This document shows positions 39,435 through 49,696 of a stretch of DNA of 64,000 bases, one piece after another; within the stretch, counting starts at the first letter, position 1, and the number at the start of each line of letters is the position of its first letter. Source of the DNA: Candidatus Electrothrix rattekaaiensis (GTDB taxonomy: Bacteria > Desulfobacterota > Desulfobulbia > Desulfobulbales > Desulfobulbaceae); NCBI GenBank assembly GCA_032595675.1, contig JAVQMD010000001.1, forward strand, positions 1,706,640-1,770,639, read 5' to 3'. The notes beneath the pieces are model-generated. The model searched no databases. It was not told the DNA's origin and saw only the letters and a program-made list of their open reading frames with translations. A program made the position numbers and the translations under genes.

Positions 39435-42400
39435 ACAACTGAGCAATCCGTTCTCAACCGGCGGCGGAGGTGTGCATTTTGAGGCGCACGTCTTGGCCTC
39501 GTTTGTTGTTTTGATGCTCAGTGGCGGTTATGCGCCTTGTCTTCCCTGCTGGCCAATTACAAAGATCAAGCCACAAGGAAAAATTGATGGCTTTGACACG
39601 GATGATCTCATTGTTTTTGTTGAACGAGGTGATACAAAGGAGCAGCGAAAACTTCTTGGACAAGTTAAACATGAAATTGCCTTCACCCGAGGTAATAAAG
39701 AATTGCCGGAAGTGTTTCAAGCTGCGTGGAATGATTTTAATAATCCTAAAAAATTCAGGCAACGCAAGGATGCTATCGCGCTCATTACAGGACCGTTAAG
39801 CAAAACTGATTTCCGTAATGTCCATTGGCTGCTGAATCAGGCCCGGCATACCAAAGATGCTGACGAATTTTACAGGCATGTTGAACGAGCAAAATTTAGT
39901 CCTCCCAAGGCTGAAGAAAAATTGGGTGTAATTCAACATCACCTGCAAAAGGCCAATAATAATTCTCCCCTTTCGCAGAACAAGCTGTATTCATTTCTCA
40001 ATCATTTTTATCTACTGGGCTACGATCTTGGTGATGAGATCGGTGTTACTCTATCCCTTCTATACTCACATATATCCCAATTCAACCAACAGACTCCAGA
40101 GTGGATTTGGCCGCGAGTCGTTGAGTTTGTTCAGATCTGGAATAAAGATGCCGGAACAATCACTCTGGATAACCTCCCTGAAGATTTACGAGACGCCTTC
40201 AAACGGCCAGTTGTTACTCATATTCCGCCGGAGCTGGTCAATCCTCGTCTTGAGTTGGTAAAGACTGATTGGCGAAAACATAAATACGCAACTGATCTTG
40301 CTTTGCTGTTGTTGGTCGGTGCATGGAATGAGAAAAACGAAGCAGATGTTTCCATTGTCACCAAGATAGTAGGTCAGGATTATCATGATCTTGCGCCAAA
40401 AATCCAAGAGCTGCTTCAAGTTGCTGACAGCCCTCTTTCCTTGCATAACGGTATTTGGAAAATCTCTAACCGTATCGAATTATGGGAACAACTTGGTTCA
40501 CGCATTTTTGATCAACATCTCGATACATTCAAGGAATGCGCTGTTTCTGTGCTGACGGAACGTGACCCGGCTTTTGACCTATCGAAAGAAGATCAATTTG
40601 CGGCGGTGAGTATTTATGGAAAGAAGTTAAAGTGGTCATCGACTTTAAAAAAGGGCTTTGCTGAAGGAGTAGCCTTGCTGGGGTGCCATCCGAACATGTT
40701 AAATAATTGTTCACAGGATAAGGCAAAGGGACCTGTCATTCATAATATTTTTGCAGATGCCGACTGGAATTTATGGGGAAGCCTGAATAATTTACTTCCT
40801 GTGCTGGCTGAGGCTAACCCAGATGAATTTTTGAGTGCTGTTGAAAACGCCTTGAGCTTATCACCTTGCCCGTTTGAAGAGCTTTTAGCTCGGGAAGGTA
40901 GTGGTGCCTTCTGGGGTAATAATTATCTAATCGGCTTGCTCTATTCGTTAGAGGTACTTGCCTGGGATGCTGAGTATCTGATACGGGTTTGCATGATTCT
41001 CGGTGAGCTTGCCAGCCGTGATCCGGGTGGTAATTGGTCAAGGCGACCGAGTAAGTCTCTTTCAGCCATTCTTTTGCCTTGGAAACCGCACACTATCGCT
41101 TCACTTGAGAAGCGCAAGGCAGCCGTTAATATCCTCTGCAAAGAACTGCCAAAAATTGGCTGGCAACTCGTTCTTGATTTTCTACCCAATCAGCATCAAA
41201 TGACATGGGGAACCTATAAGCCCTCATGGCGTGACACTATACCTGATGACTGGAAAGCAGGTGTGACGAAAAAAGAGTATTGGGAACAGGTCTCTTTGTG
41301 TGCTGAACTCGCAGTTTCTTTGGCAGGACATGATATAGACCGCCTCGGTGAGCTTACCAATCTTATTGAGAATCTACCGCAGCCTTCTTTTGATAAATTT
41401 TTGGAAGTGCTCTCTTCAGATGCTATTATAGAAATTTCTGAAGAAAAGCGATTGAGCATTTGGAATAGATTGAAAAGATTTATTGCTAAAAATAGACTTT
41501 ATTCTCAAGCTGCATGGGCATGGAATAATGAGCAGCTTGAACCTATACAAATCGTTACTGACAAGCTAACCCCGTCAAATCCATTTAACCGCTACCAGCG
41601 GTTATTTACTGATAATGATTTTGAATTTTATGGTAGCGATGACAGCTGGGATGTCCAAAAACAAAAACTCGTCGAATATCAAAAAAAAGCTCTCAAGGAA
41701 ATATTCAAAGTAGGAGGTATTGAGTCTATCATACGTTTTTCTCAATGTGGTGTTTACTCAAATCAAGTTGGAGATATTCTTGGTCAGATCGGCAATGAAG
41801 AAATAGATGCAGCTCTGATTCCTGATTATTTGGAACCGGAATGTAGCGATTTATCTTTTTTTGTTCGCTGGTACGTATTCAGTCGTTACTCTGTCCAAGG
41901 CTGGACCTGGGTCGATCTTTTAGGGGTGAATAGATGGAGGAATAGTCAGATAGGGTCTTTTTTGAGCTATCTGCCTTTCGCCAAAGAAACATGGCAAAGA
42001 GTTGAAAATTGGTTGGGTGGTGCGCATCAAGAATATTGGCTTAAAGCTGATATAAGACTTTATGATGGAGATGATAACGGGTTGAATGTTGCTCTTGACA
42101 AGCTTGTTACGTTTGGAAGGCCCCATGCTGCCCTTGATTGCATTCATAAAGTTAGAGTTTATAAACAGAAAGTCAATATAAAGCAATGTGTCAAAGTTCT
42201 GCTTGCTGCTGCACCTTCTATTTTTGACGCATCAAGTTTATTTAGTCCTTATCATACAGCACAGCTCATAAAATCTCTTCAGCAATCTCATGAAATTAGT
42301 CCAGATGACCTTTTTGACGTAGAATGGGCTTATCTCCCTTTGTTAAATGGCAATCATGGTGTATTACCAACGCTCATTGAGAATCGTCTTGCCAATGATC

Positions 42401-42972
42401 CAAATTTTTTCTCTCAAGTAACTCAACTTGTCTATCGCTCAATAAATTCTGATGCTGAAAAGAATTCCTCTGATAAAGAAAAGAACATCGCAGCAAATGC
42501 TTGGCATTTACTGCATAATTGGCGAATTCCGCCGGGAATGCAAGAGGACGGCAGCTTTGACCAAGATTATTTTTCAGGCTGGCTGGAGCGGGTTAAAAAA
42601 ATCTGCTCGGAATCTGGACATCTGGGAGTTGCGTTTAATAATATTGGATCGGTACTTATCCATTGTCCTTCCTCCCCTGATGGACTATGGATCAATAAAA
42701 TTGTGGCTGATACTCTGAATGCCAAAGACGCAGATGATATGAGATGCGGTTTCAGATCGAAATTATTTAATTCAAGAGGAGTTTATACGATTGATCCAAC
42801 CGGCAAACCAGAACGAGAACTTGCAAAAAAATACTGGCAACAGGCGGAGGATGTGGAAAATGCAGGCTACCATCGTCTTGCAGCCACGTTTAGAGACTTG
42901 GCAAAAAATTATGACCATCATGCTGAACGCATTATCCAAGAACATGCTTGCGAAAAAGAAAGAGCTGTTTAA
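39418..42972 (+). CDS. large Cap4/DUF4297-like nuclease with long helical C-terminus
   Basis: An 1184-residue protein using the ATG at 39418. The N-terminus has NPFSTGGGGVHFEAHVLASFVVLML, then DGFDTDDLIVFVE (Asp62/Asp63) and LLGQVKHEI (Gln82-Val-Lys84). D...QxK is the pattern I know from the Cap4/DUF4297 dsDNA-endonuclease branch of PD-(D/E)XK enzymes. The remaining about 1050 residues are mainly helical, probably a superhelical sensor. I see no Walker A motif, unlike Avs-type STAND nucleases. Its place behind a RelE/ParE pair in a TA-rich stretch points to anti-phage defence (inference). Confidence 0.65.
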   Translation: MKTKSKQLSNPFSTGGGGVHFEAHVLASFVVLMLSGGYAPCLPCWPITKIKPQGKIDGFDTDDLIVFVERGDTKEQRKLLGQVKHEIAFTRGNKELPEVFQAAWNDFNNPKKFRQRKDAIALITGPLSKTDFRNVHWLLNQARHTKDADEFYRHVERAKFSPPKAEEKLGVIQHHLQKANNNSPLSQNKLYSFLNHFYLLGYDLGDEIGVTLSLLYSHISQFNQQTPEWIWPRVVEFVQIWNKDAGTITLDNLPEDLRDAFKRPVVTHIPPELVNPRLELVKTDWRKHKYATDLALLLLVGAWNEKNEADVSIVTKIVGQDYHDLAPKIQELLQVADSPLSLHNGIWKISNRIELWEQLGSRIFDQHLDTFKECAVSVLTERDPAFDLSKEDQFAAVSIYGKKLKWSSTLKKGFAEGVALLGCHPNMLNNCSQDKAKGPVIHNIFADADWNLWGSLNNLLPVLAEANPDEFLSAVENALSLSPCPFEELLAREGSGAFWGNNYLIGLLYSLEVLAWDAEYLIRVCMILGELASRDPGGNWSRRPSKSLSAILLPWKPHTIASLEKRKAAVNILCKELPKIGWQLVLDFLPNQHQMTWGTYKPSWRDTIPDDWKAGVTKKEYWEQVSLCAELAVSLAGHDIDRLGELTNLIENLPQPSFDKFLEVLSSDAIIEISEEKRLSIWNRLKRFIAKNRLYSQAAWAWNNEQLEPIQIVTDKLTPSNPFNRYQRLFTDNDFEFYGSDDSWDVQKQKLVEYQKKALKEIFKVGGIESIIRFSQCGVYSNQVGDILGQIGNEEIDAALIPDYLEPECSDLSFFVRWYVFSRYSVQGWTWVDLLGVNRWRNSQIGSFLSYLPFAKETWQRVENWLGGAHQEYWLKADIRLYDGDDNGLNVALDKLVTFGRPHAALDCIHKVRVYKQKVNIKQCVKVLLAAAPSIFDASSLFSPYHTAQLIKSLQQSHEISPDDLFDVEWAYLPLLNGNHGVLPTLIENRLANDPNFFSQVTQLVYRSINSDAEKNSSDKEKNIAANAWHLLHNWRIPPGMQEDGSFDQDYFSGWLERVKKICSESGHLGVAFNNIGSVLIHCPSSPDGLWINKIVADTLNAKDADDMRCGFRSKLFNSRGVYTIDPTGKPERELAKKYWQQAEDVENAGYHRLAATFRDLAKNYDHHAERIIQEHACEKERAV

Positions 42973-42998
42973 CAATCCAACTAAAAAGGAGTCATCCT

Positions 42999-44180
42999 AT
43001 GAACAGAACAACCCGGCTACTTGCCGCAGTCTGTGTACTCACTCTCTCCATCATTCTTGCCTCCTGTGGCTCTGAGCGAAAAAAGACCATCAAGGTGGGC
43101 CTGAACGTCCCCATGACCGGTGACATTCCCAAAGTCGGTGAGGGCAGTAAGTATGCTGCTGAAATGTGGCTGGCGGAGGTTAATAAGGAGGGAGGGATTG
43201 CAATCGGTGGTGAAAAATATGCTGTAGAACTTGTTATTGAAGATAATGAATCCAAGGCCGAATCTGCGGTCAAGGCCAATACCAAGCTGATCACCCAAAA
43301 CGACGCCCTGATTATCATCGGCCCGCAATCCTCCAAGCAGGCCATCCCTGCCGGTGACGTGGCCAATAACTATGAAACCCCGATGATCAGCCCCTGGTCC
43401 ACCAACCCGGACACCACAGCAAATCGCCCCTATGTCTTCCGGGGCTGTTTCCTTGATCCCTTTCAGGGGCCGGTGCTGGCTAACTTCATCACGGATGAGT
43501 TCCAATTCACCAAGGCAGCAGTGCTCTATGACGTGGCCAGCGATTACCCCAAGGGGCTGGCTGAGTTCTTTAAAAAATCCTGGGAAGAGAAACACAGTGA
43601 AGGTTCAGTGGTGGCCTATGAGAGCTTCACCACCAAGGATGCCGATTTCAGCTCCCAGCTAACCAAGATTATCCGCTCTGGTGCTGAGGTACTCTTTGTC
43701 CCGCAGTATTATAACGAGGTAGCCCTGATCGTGCAGCAGGCCAAGGATCTGGGCTGGCAAGGTCCGATTGTGGGTAGCGACAGCTGGGGTTCTGCCGAGA
43801 CCATTGAACTCTGCGGCAAGGCCTGTTACGGCCAATTCTTCAGCACCCATTATGCGGCTGCCGGTGCAAAGGGTGCGACCAAGGATTTTATTGATCGCTA
43901 TAAGGCCAAGTACGGTTATGTGCCTGATGACGTGGCCGCTCTGACCTGGGATGCTCTGGGGCTGGCTAAGGCTGCTATCAAAGGTGCCGGAGAAATCACC
44001 GGTCAGATAAAAGAGGATCGCAAGGCAGTGCGTGATGCCCTGGCCAACGTGAAGGATTTCCAAGGGATTACCGGCAAGATGACCTTTACCGAAGAAGGGG
44101 ACCCTGTGAAATGCGCTGTGATCGTTAAGATCAGCGACAAGGGCGAGTACGAATTCTATAAGTCGATTTGTCCAGAATAA
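42999..44180 (+). CDS. ABC-type substrate-binding lipoprotein (LivJ-like)
   Basis: A 393-residue lipoprotein: MNRTTRLLAAVCVLTLSIILASC with lipobox LASC, then IKVGLNVPMTGDIPKVGEGSKYAAEMWLAEVN and IIGPQSSKQAIPAGDVANNYETPMISPWSTNP. AAAGGAG precedes the ATG at 42999. It belongs to the type I periplasmic binding proteins for amino acids or related ligands. As with the protein at 33711 there is no permease nearby, so it may be a sensor or an orphan. Confidence 0.92.
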   Translation: MNRTTRLLAAVCVLTLSIILASCGSERKKTIKVGLNVPMTGDIPKVGEGSKYAAEMWLAEVNKEGGIAIGGEKYAVELVIEDNESKAESAVKANTKLITQNDALIIIGPQSSKQAIPAGDVANNYETPMISPWSTNPDTTANRPYVFRGCFLDPFQGPVLANFITDEFQFTKAAVLYDVASDYPKGLAEFFKKSWEEKHSEGSVVAYESFTTKDADFSSQLTKIIRSGAEVLFVPQYYNEVALIVQQAKDLGWQGPIVGSDSWGSAETIELCGKACYGQFFSTHYAAAGAKGATKDFIDRYKAKYGYVPDDVAALTWDALGLAKAAIKGAGEITGQIKEDRKAVRDALANVKDFQGITGKMTFTEEGDPVKCAVIVKISDKGEYEFYKSICPE

Positions 44181-44202
44181 TTTGAGCGCATATCAGCAAG
44201 AT

Positions 44203-44265
44203 TGTAGGGGCAGACCTGCGTGTCTGCCCGGCATAAAAGGGCGAACACAGAGGTTCGCCCCTACA
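44203..44265. repeat. palindromic TGTAGGGGC element, copy 3
   Basis: A 63-bp copy with ends TGTAGGGGC and GCCCCTACA, lying 20 bp after the stop codon of the binding lipoprotein. Confidence 0.88.
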
Positions 44266-44420
44266 GACTTTTGAACGGCTGTTTTCTGTTCCTGCTGATC
44301 CCTCGTCAATCCTCCGTCCGAGAAAACATTTTGTCTGCCGGTGCAGTAATCTGATGCGTACAAGGAAATATTAAGATATTGTAAGGGATACAGTCGGTCA
44401 GTTTTTAACAGGAGGTACTG

Positions 44421-45641
44421 ATGTCTTTTCTGTATGATGCCCTTTCTTCGTCATGGAACCTGCTCAATCAATCCGCAATCTACATGCTGTTCGGCCTGTT
44501 GATCAGCGGGCTCCTTAAAGAGTATCTTTCACCCACCTATGTGGCAAATCATCTGGGTTCTGGCCGCTTTAGCTCTGTATTCAAGGCATCCCTGCTCGGC
44601 ATCCCCATTCCGCTCTGCTCCTGCGGTGTGCTACCCGCAGCAGCTACCCTCAAAAAACAGGGGGCCAATAACGGGGCGGTGACTGCTTTTTTGATCTCCA
44701 CCCCGGAATCAGGGATTGATTCCATTTCTATTACCTGGGCCCTGCTTGATCCGATCATGACCATTGCCCGTCCGGTTTCCGCGTTTATTTCCGCTGCCAT
44801 TGCCGGTATAGCGGAAAACCTTTTATCTTTTTCCGACCCGGCTGTTTCGTCAAACTTGGAGGGGAAAAACAACGCACTGGCACAAGGGGTGAGATCCTGC
44901 GGCTGTGGTTGCAGCGGAGAACAGCAACAGGAAGGACTCTTAAAGAAAGAGGCTGCAACAAAGAAGGGTTTTCTGAAAAGATTTCCTGGGAAACTCAAGG
45001 CTGGTATCAAATATGCTATCTTTGATATCTGGGAGGAACTTGCTGGCTGGTTTATCGTCGGCATTCTGCTCGCCGGAGTCATGACGGTGCTCCTGCCAGA
45101 TACCTTTATTACCGCCTATCTTGGTGGCGGACTCAGCTCCATGCTCCTTATGCTGGTGATAGGGATTCCGCTCTATATCTGCGCCACAGCCTCCACCCCT
45201 ATTGCGGCGGCCTTTCTCCTGAAAGGGGTCAGTCCGGGGACAGCCTTGGTCTTTCTGCTGGTCGGGCCTGCCACCAATATCACCTCCCTGTCCGTGCTGG
45301 TCGGTCTGCTGGGTAAACGGGCGGTTGCCATCTACCTCACCTCTATCGCCCTTGTCAGCGTGACCTGCGGGATCATTCTGGATGCGGTATACAGTACGCT
45401 CGGTATTTCCGTTATTACCGCTGTAGCGAAACATGGCAAAAAGCTGCCAGCAGAACTAACTATGACCGCGACCTTGGTGCTGCTCGCTCTGTCGATCCGC
45501 CCGGTAAAAAACAGCCTCCTGCGACGGTTCAGACGAAAGAAAGACGGGTGCTGTTCGAGAGATGATATTTCTTCTTGTGCCTGCGGTCATGATGCTGCCC
45601 CGCCGTTGCAACCGCTCAGTGATCTACGGAAAAAGAATTAA
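44421..45641 (+). CDS. SO_0444/ArsP-type membrane permease
   Basis: A 406-residue protein with about 8-10 membrane helices and the diagnostic GIPIPLCSCGVLPAAATLKKQGANNGAVTAFLISTPESGIDS. The same half-motif recurs in ICATASTPIAAAFLLKGVSPGTALVFLLVGPATN. Cysteines at CGCGC in the central loop and CC/CAC near the C-terminus could bind soft metals. Family members export arsenicals or Cu/Zn. AGGAGG precedes the ATG. It is convergent with the next gene, with a 4-bp overlap. Confidence 0.9.
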   Translation: MSFLYDALSSSWNLLNQSAIYMLFGLLISGLLKEYLSPTYVANHLGSGRFSSVFKASLLGIPIPLCSCGVLPAAATLKKQGANNGAVTAFLISTPESGIDSISITWALLDPIMTIARPVSAFISAAIAGIAENLLSFSDPAVSSNLEGKNNALAQGVRSCGCGCSGEQQQEGLLKKEAATKKGFLKRFPGKLKAGIKYAIFDIWEELAGWFIVGILLAGVMTVLLPDTFITAYLGGGLSSMLLMLVIGIPLYICATASTPIAAAFLLKGVSPGTALVFLLVGPATNITSLSVLVGLLGKRAVAIYLTSIALVSVTCGIILDAVYSTLGISVITAVAKHGKKLPAELTMTATLVLLALSIRPVKNSLLRRFRRKKDGCCSRDDISSCACGHDAAPPLQPLSDLRKKN

Positions 45642-47218
45642 ATCTGTCTCTCACGTTGAAGCGTTTTCAAAATATTTTCAACGAGAAACTCGGTAAGATT
45701 TCTCTCTGCCTTATCAAACCCGAATCCTATCAAAACCACTTCTCGTCGGTCAGCAAGAAAAGGCGCATGATATTTCCTCTTTTTTATCTGCTCCAAAGCT
45801 GATTGCGCAGAACCCATTTTAAACTCAACAACATAGACGTACTTATCGGTCTGAATGACAGCATCAGTGGTGCCAAAATGGGACTGCACCTCGCAGGCCA
45901 CATGAATACCCAGAATTTTCAGGGTAATATAGATAACCGAGTGATAAAATCCTTCGTATTCTTTAACCTTATCCAGCTGTCGGCCCGCAATTGAGCTGAA
46001 TAAAGCCTGCAAGGAGATAAAAAAGCTCTGTACATCATTCTGCTCAAGAGCTTCCCGCAGCATTTCCACAATGCCGCCCATTTCATCCTGAGAAGCACCG
46101 GCATAATGTTCTGCCGCAAAATTCAGGAAGGAATCACACACCTCTTTATTGGGGAAATCGAGACGGTATTTATTGAGTAAGGGATCGAACTCCTTGATGG
46201 TCAAATAGCCTGTCTGAAACATAATGGCAGTGCTGTTGATATCTTCAATATCGTATTTATTGAACGCGGATTCATTCACTTTTTTATGAATGGACGCATT
46301 GATTTTTTTCCCGTCCTCTTTCATTTTTTTGATGAGAAAAGTCGGGCTGCCGGTCTCGAACCAGTAGTTCCTGAACACTTGGTGAAAGAACAGGCTGATG
46401 ATAGAATAGGGATTAAAAACAAAGGTCTTACCGTCCCAAGAATAACCGTTGTACCAGCGGGCAATATCCCGCATCATATCGTCTTCTGCTCGACCGAATT
46501 CCTGACAGAGGCTCTTGAGGTGCTCTTGATAAAAATGCCTGATTTCAGCCTCGGTGTATCCGGTGATTGCGGCAAAATGCTTAGAAATGGTTATATCGGT
46601 CAGGTGATTAAGATCGCTGAAAATGGAAACCTTGCTGAACTTGGACACTCCGGTCATAAAGAAAAAACGCAGATATTTATCCTGATCTTTCACGCCGGTA
46701 TACAATGTTTTTAAAATCTCCCGATTTTCCAGTGCCCGCTTGAATTCCGAACGCTCCAGATAGTCAATAATCGGCTTATCGTATTCATCAATAAGGACTG
46801 CCGCCGGAGTTTCACCGCCAACCTTTTCCAGGAGTTCTAAAAATTGCCTGTCGTAACTCGGTGCCTCCAAACGAACGCCGTGCAGCTCAGCCTGTCCAGA
46901 CAGCCAACGTTCCAGGGCCTGCTCTAATCCATCCTTTCTATACCCTATTTCGGAAAAACTGATTTTAATGACCGGCGTTCGTTCTTCCCAGTTCCATTTA
47001 TCATAGATCCAGCAGCCTTTAAATAAATCTCTGTTTCCGCAAAAAAGCTCCTCAATGGTGTTAATCAGCAGGGATTTACCAAATCGCCTAGGGCGAGAAA
47101 GAAAATAATAGGTTCCACTCTCTATCAGCTGGTAAATTGCCTCGGTTTTATCCACATAAATCAAATTTCTTTGTCTGAATTTTGATAATTCCTGGATACC
47201 TAAACCTAATTTTTCCAT
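45638..47218 (-). CDS. AAA-ATPase-like plus PD-(D/E)XK protein (DUF1703 type)
   Basis: A 526-residue protein: GIQELSKFRQRNLIYVDKTEAIYQLIESG, Walker A SRPRRFGKSLL (residues 41-51), Walker B AAVLIDEYDKPIIDY, and near the C-terminus GTTDAVIQTDKYVYVVEFKMG, the D...ExK nuclease core. This fold pair is a large lineage-specific family in Bacteroides, Clostridium and cable bacteria. The target is unknown; DNA or mobile-element control is often suggested. It lies downstream of glmM on the same strand. Confidence 0.9.
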   Translation of the reverse strand: MEKLGLGIQELSKFRQRNLIYVDKTEAIYQLIESGTYYFLSRPRRFGKSLLINTIEELFCGNRDLFKGCWIYDKWNWEERTPVIKISFSEIGYRKDGLEQALERWLSGQAELHGVRLEAPSYDRQFLELLEKVGGETPAAVLIDEYDKPIIDYLERSEFKRALENREILKTLYTGVKDQDKYLRFFFMTGVSKFSKVSIFSDLNHLTDITISKHFAAITGYTEAEIRHFYQEHLKSLCQEFGRAEDDMMRDIARWYNGYSWDGKTFVFNPYSIISLFFHQVFRNYWFETGSPTFLIKKMKEDGKKINASIHKKVNESAFNKYDIEDINSTAIMFQTGYLTIKEFDPLLNKYRLDFPNKEVCDSFLNFAAEHYAGASQDEMGGIVEMLREALEQNDVQSFFISLQALFSSIAGRQLDKVKEYEGFYHSVIYITLKILGIHVACEVQSHFGTTDAVIQTDKYVYVVEFKMGSAQSALEQIKKRKYHAPFLADRREVVLIGFGFDKAERNLTEFLVENILKTLQRERQI

Positions 47219-47266
47219 ATCAGTATCAAATGGAGTCCTCTGTGGAAGATGTTCGATTGATCCTTG

Positions 47267-48619
47267 CTACATCCGATCGGCTCGCCGGATAACATCACAG
47301 AGTTCCAAGGCAATAGTAGAGATTTCCTTTTCATCCTCACCCTCAGCCATAACCCGAATGAGCGGTTCAGTTCCTGAAGGTCGCACCAGAATCCGTCCCC
47401 GTGTACCGAGCTGTTCTTCTGCTGCCTGCAAGGCTTCAGGAAAACCTTGAATCTGCTCAGGCATAATTTTGCTAGACATGCGGACATTCTCCAGTACCTG
47501 GGGATAGGAGATCATGATATCGGCCAGCTCAGACAGGGGCTTTTTCTTTTTAATCATAATCGCGAGCAGTTGGAGCCCGGCAAGAATGCCGTCGCCCGTG
47601 GTGTTATAATCAAGAAAAACCAAATGCCCAGACTGCTCTCCGCCAAAATTATACCCTTTGCTCCGCATGGTCTCCACAACATAACGGTCTCCCACATTGG
47701 CCCGCACCAGCTGCCCACCCAGATCAGTCATGACCTTTCCCAGGCCCATATTGCTCATCACTGTGGCAACCAGGGTTTTCTTTTTGAGTTTTCTCCGGTT
47801 AATCAGGTCAGATGCGCAGATGGCCATGATATGGTCCCCGTCTACGATAACACCTTTTTCATCACAGACAATGAGCCGATCACCATCACCGTCAAGGGCC
47901 AAACCGATATCCGCCCCCAGCTGTTTAACCTTCTCCGCCATGACCTCCGGGTGCAGGGCCCCGCAGTTTCGATTAATATTCTTGCCGTCCGGCTCAACAC
48001 CGACACAGGTCACCTTGGCCCCGAGTTCGGCAAAAACATGGGGGGCAACCTTGTAGGTGGCACCGTGGGCGCAGTCAAGGACGATATGAAAATCATCTAA
48101 GGTATATTTATCCGGAAAAGTATTTTTCAAAAAAACAATATACCGTCCCTTTGCATCATCAATCCGAGAGGCCTTGCCCACCTCATCAGCCACCGGCCTG
48201 AGAGCCGCCATTTTCTGGGAAAAGATCAGATCCTCGATATCTAGCTCTGTTTCATCGGGCAACTTGAAACCGTCTCTGGAAAAAATTTTAATCCCGTTAT
48301 CCTGAAAAGGATTATGGGAGGCGGAAATAACAACCCCGGCATCCGCTCGCATGGAGGTGGTTATAAAGGCGATACCAGGGGTGGGCAAGGGCCCCAGAAG
48401 CTGTACATCAACGCCCATTGAGCAGATTCCTGCTGCCAGCGCGTTTTCAATCATATAACCGGAAACCCTGGTATCTTTACCAATAACAATGTGATGACGC
48501 CTGGTATTATTTTTGACGATAAAGGCAATAGCCCTACCCAGCTGCATGGCTATTTCCGTGGTCATGGGGTAGGTATTGGCCACCCCGCGCACGCCGTCAG
48601 TGCCGAAAAGTTGTCGCAT
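47267..48619 (-). CDS. glmM: phosphoglucosamine mutase
   Basis: A 450-residue enzyme converting glucosamine-6-P to glucosamine-1-P for UDP-GlcNAc, peptidoglycan and LPS synthesis. It starts [19 protein letters not shown]. The phosphoserine is Ser101 in SASHNP, the Mg loop is [12 protein letters not shown], and the sugar and phosphate loops are GEQSGH and [12 protein letters not shown]. The ATG at 48619 matches the family, with AGGA upstream. It follows cdaR in the classical cdaA-cdaR-glmM order. Confidence 0.97.
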   Translation of the reverse strand: MRQLFGTDGVRGVANTYPMTTEIAMQLGRAIAFIVKNNTRRHHIVIGKDTRVSGYMIENALAAGICSMGVDVQLLGPLPTPGIAFITTSMRADAGVVISASHNPFQDNGIKIFSRDGFKLPDETELDIEDLIFSQKMAALRPVADEVGKASRIDDAKGRYIVFLKNTFPDKYTLDDFHIVLDCAHGATYKVAPHVFAELGAKVTCVGVEPDGKNINRNCGALHPEVMAEKVKQLGADIGLALDGDGDRLIVCDEKGVIVDGDHIMAICASDLINRRKLKKKTLVATVMSNMGLGKVMTDLGGQLVRANVGDRYVVETMRSKGYNFGGEQSGHLVFLDYNTTGDGILAGLQLLAIMIKKKKPLSELADIMISYPQVLENVRMSSKIMPEQIQGFPEALQAAEEQLGTRGRILVRPSGTEPLIRVMAEGEDEKEISTIALELCDVIRRADRM

Positions 48620-48658
48620 AATCCTGCCTGATAAAAATAAAATGAACAATCCACCCCA

Positions 48659-48684
48659 CCCCCCCCAAAAAAAAAGGGGGGGGG
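48659..48684. promoter_or_regulatory. C8-A9-G9 homopolymer hairpin
   Basis: Eight C, nine A and nine G residues follow directly, so C8 can pair with G8 around an A9 loop. It lies in the glmM leader between cdaR and glmM. Such tracts are prone to slippage and could vary in length between cells. Confidence 0.6.
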
Positions 48685-48736
48685 AGATTTCTACGAGGAA
48701 ACAAGGTTAACAAAAAATTACCAGGGCACGGTCTGC

Positions 48737-49696
48737 TTATTCTTTTTTCTTCGTTAAAGAGACCTGTACTTCAGTGGGGCTGTACGAGATAATCTGAATA
48801 GGTTCGTGACCAGGTACGGAGACCCCGTTCACAATCACCTGCACCTTCCGGGGAAATTCACCCGATCCGGCACTGACAGAGGCCCTGAAGAGCATGGAGA
48901 GCACTGGCGTCTCGCTGATCAATTTTTCAGGGATAGCGGCAACCACCGTGATAGAATTTGGCTTCGCCTGCACTTCCTGCTCAACCTCACGAATATTAAT
49001 TGGTATTTTTTTAACTTTTTTTTCAACAAATTTATCCGCCACAGCCAGCTTGGCAACAACCATGGTCTCCCCGATTAACTCCATGAATTCTGGGGAAAGG
49101 TCAAGATGAACCGGAAGAGTGGTCGAGTGGTCCAGCCCGGCAAGATTAATAACATAGGTTTTCAGGGCCTCTTCCTGGGTGACAATGCTCGCCGGGCCGG
49201 AGACAAGAATTTTATCTGGATTCAATGCAACCTCTTTCAGGATGTAGCCCTCTGCCACATCGCCTTCAGTCACAGCAGTGATAGGAATCTGTCGTTCCAA
49301 CAGCTTGTCAATGGACAAAGTGATACTGGCCGGTTGCATCCTCAGGATAGAGATACCGCTGGGAAGGGGAAAGGAAAGGGTTTCTGTGTTCAGGACAATG
49401 GTATCCGACGTGGCCTTGGAAAGATCAAGCGACAGTGACGGAGGACGGTTACGCAGCTCCTGAATGATGCCGCGCGGACCGCGCAGGGTAACTGAAATTT
49501 CCTTCTGATACTGATTATAAATCACGAGATTCTTCGGAAGATTAAGCACCTCGATCGGGATATTCATGCTCACATCAATCTGATCCGTGCCCACTGCCAA
49601 AAACCAGATCAGGATGCCGAGAGCAAGAGAAAGCAGCTTGAGCAGGAGATCCTTATAATTTATTGTTCTCTTCCAATTACGCAACTGTTTAACCAT
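48737..49696 (-). CDS. cdaR: CdaR/YbbR-domain regulator of diadenylate cyclase
   Basis: A 319-residue protein: one N-terminal membrane helix (LLLKLLSLALGILIWFLAVG), then repeated YbbR beta domains (VSMNIPIEVLNLPKNLVI; RQIPITAVTEGDVAEGYIL; KKIPINIREVEQEVQAKP). CdaR modulates CdaA from outside the cytoplasmic face. The ATG at 49696 overlaps the end of cdaA by 8 bp. A TTG one codon earlier is also possible. It is translationally coupled to cdaA. Confidence 0.92.
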   Translation of the reverse strand: MVKQLRNWKRTINYKDLLLKLLSLALGILIWFLAVGTDQIDVSMNIPIEVLNLPKNLVIYNQYQKEISVTLRGPRGIIQELRNRPPSLSLDLSKATSDTIVLNTETLSFPLPSGISILRMQPASITLSIDKLLERQIPITAVTEGDVAEGYILKEVALNPDKILVSGPASIVTQEEALKTYVINLAGLDHSTTLPVHLDLSPEFMELIGETMVVAKLAVADKFVEKKVKKIPINIREVEQEVQAKPNSITVVAAIPEKLISETPVLSMLFRASVSAGSGEFPRKVQVIVNGVSVPGHEPIQIISYSPTEVQVSLTKKKE

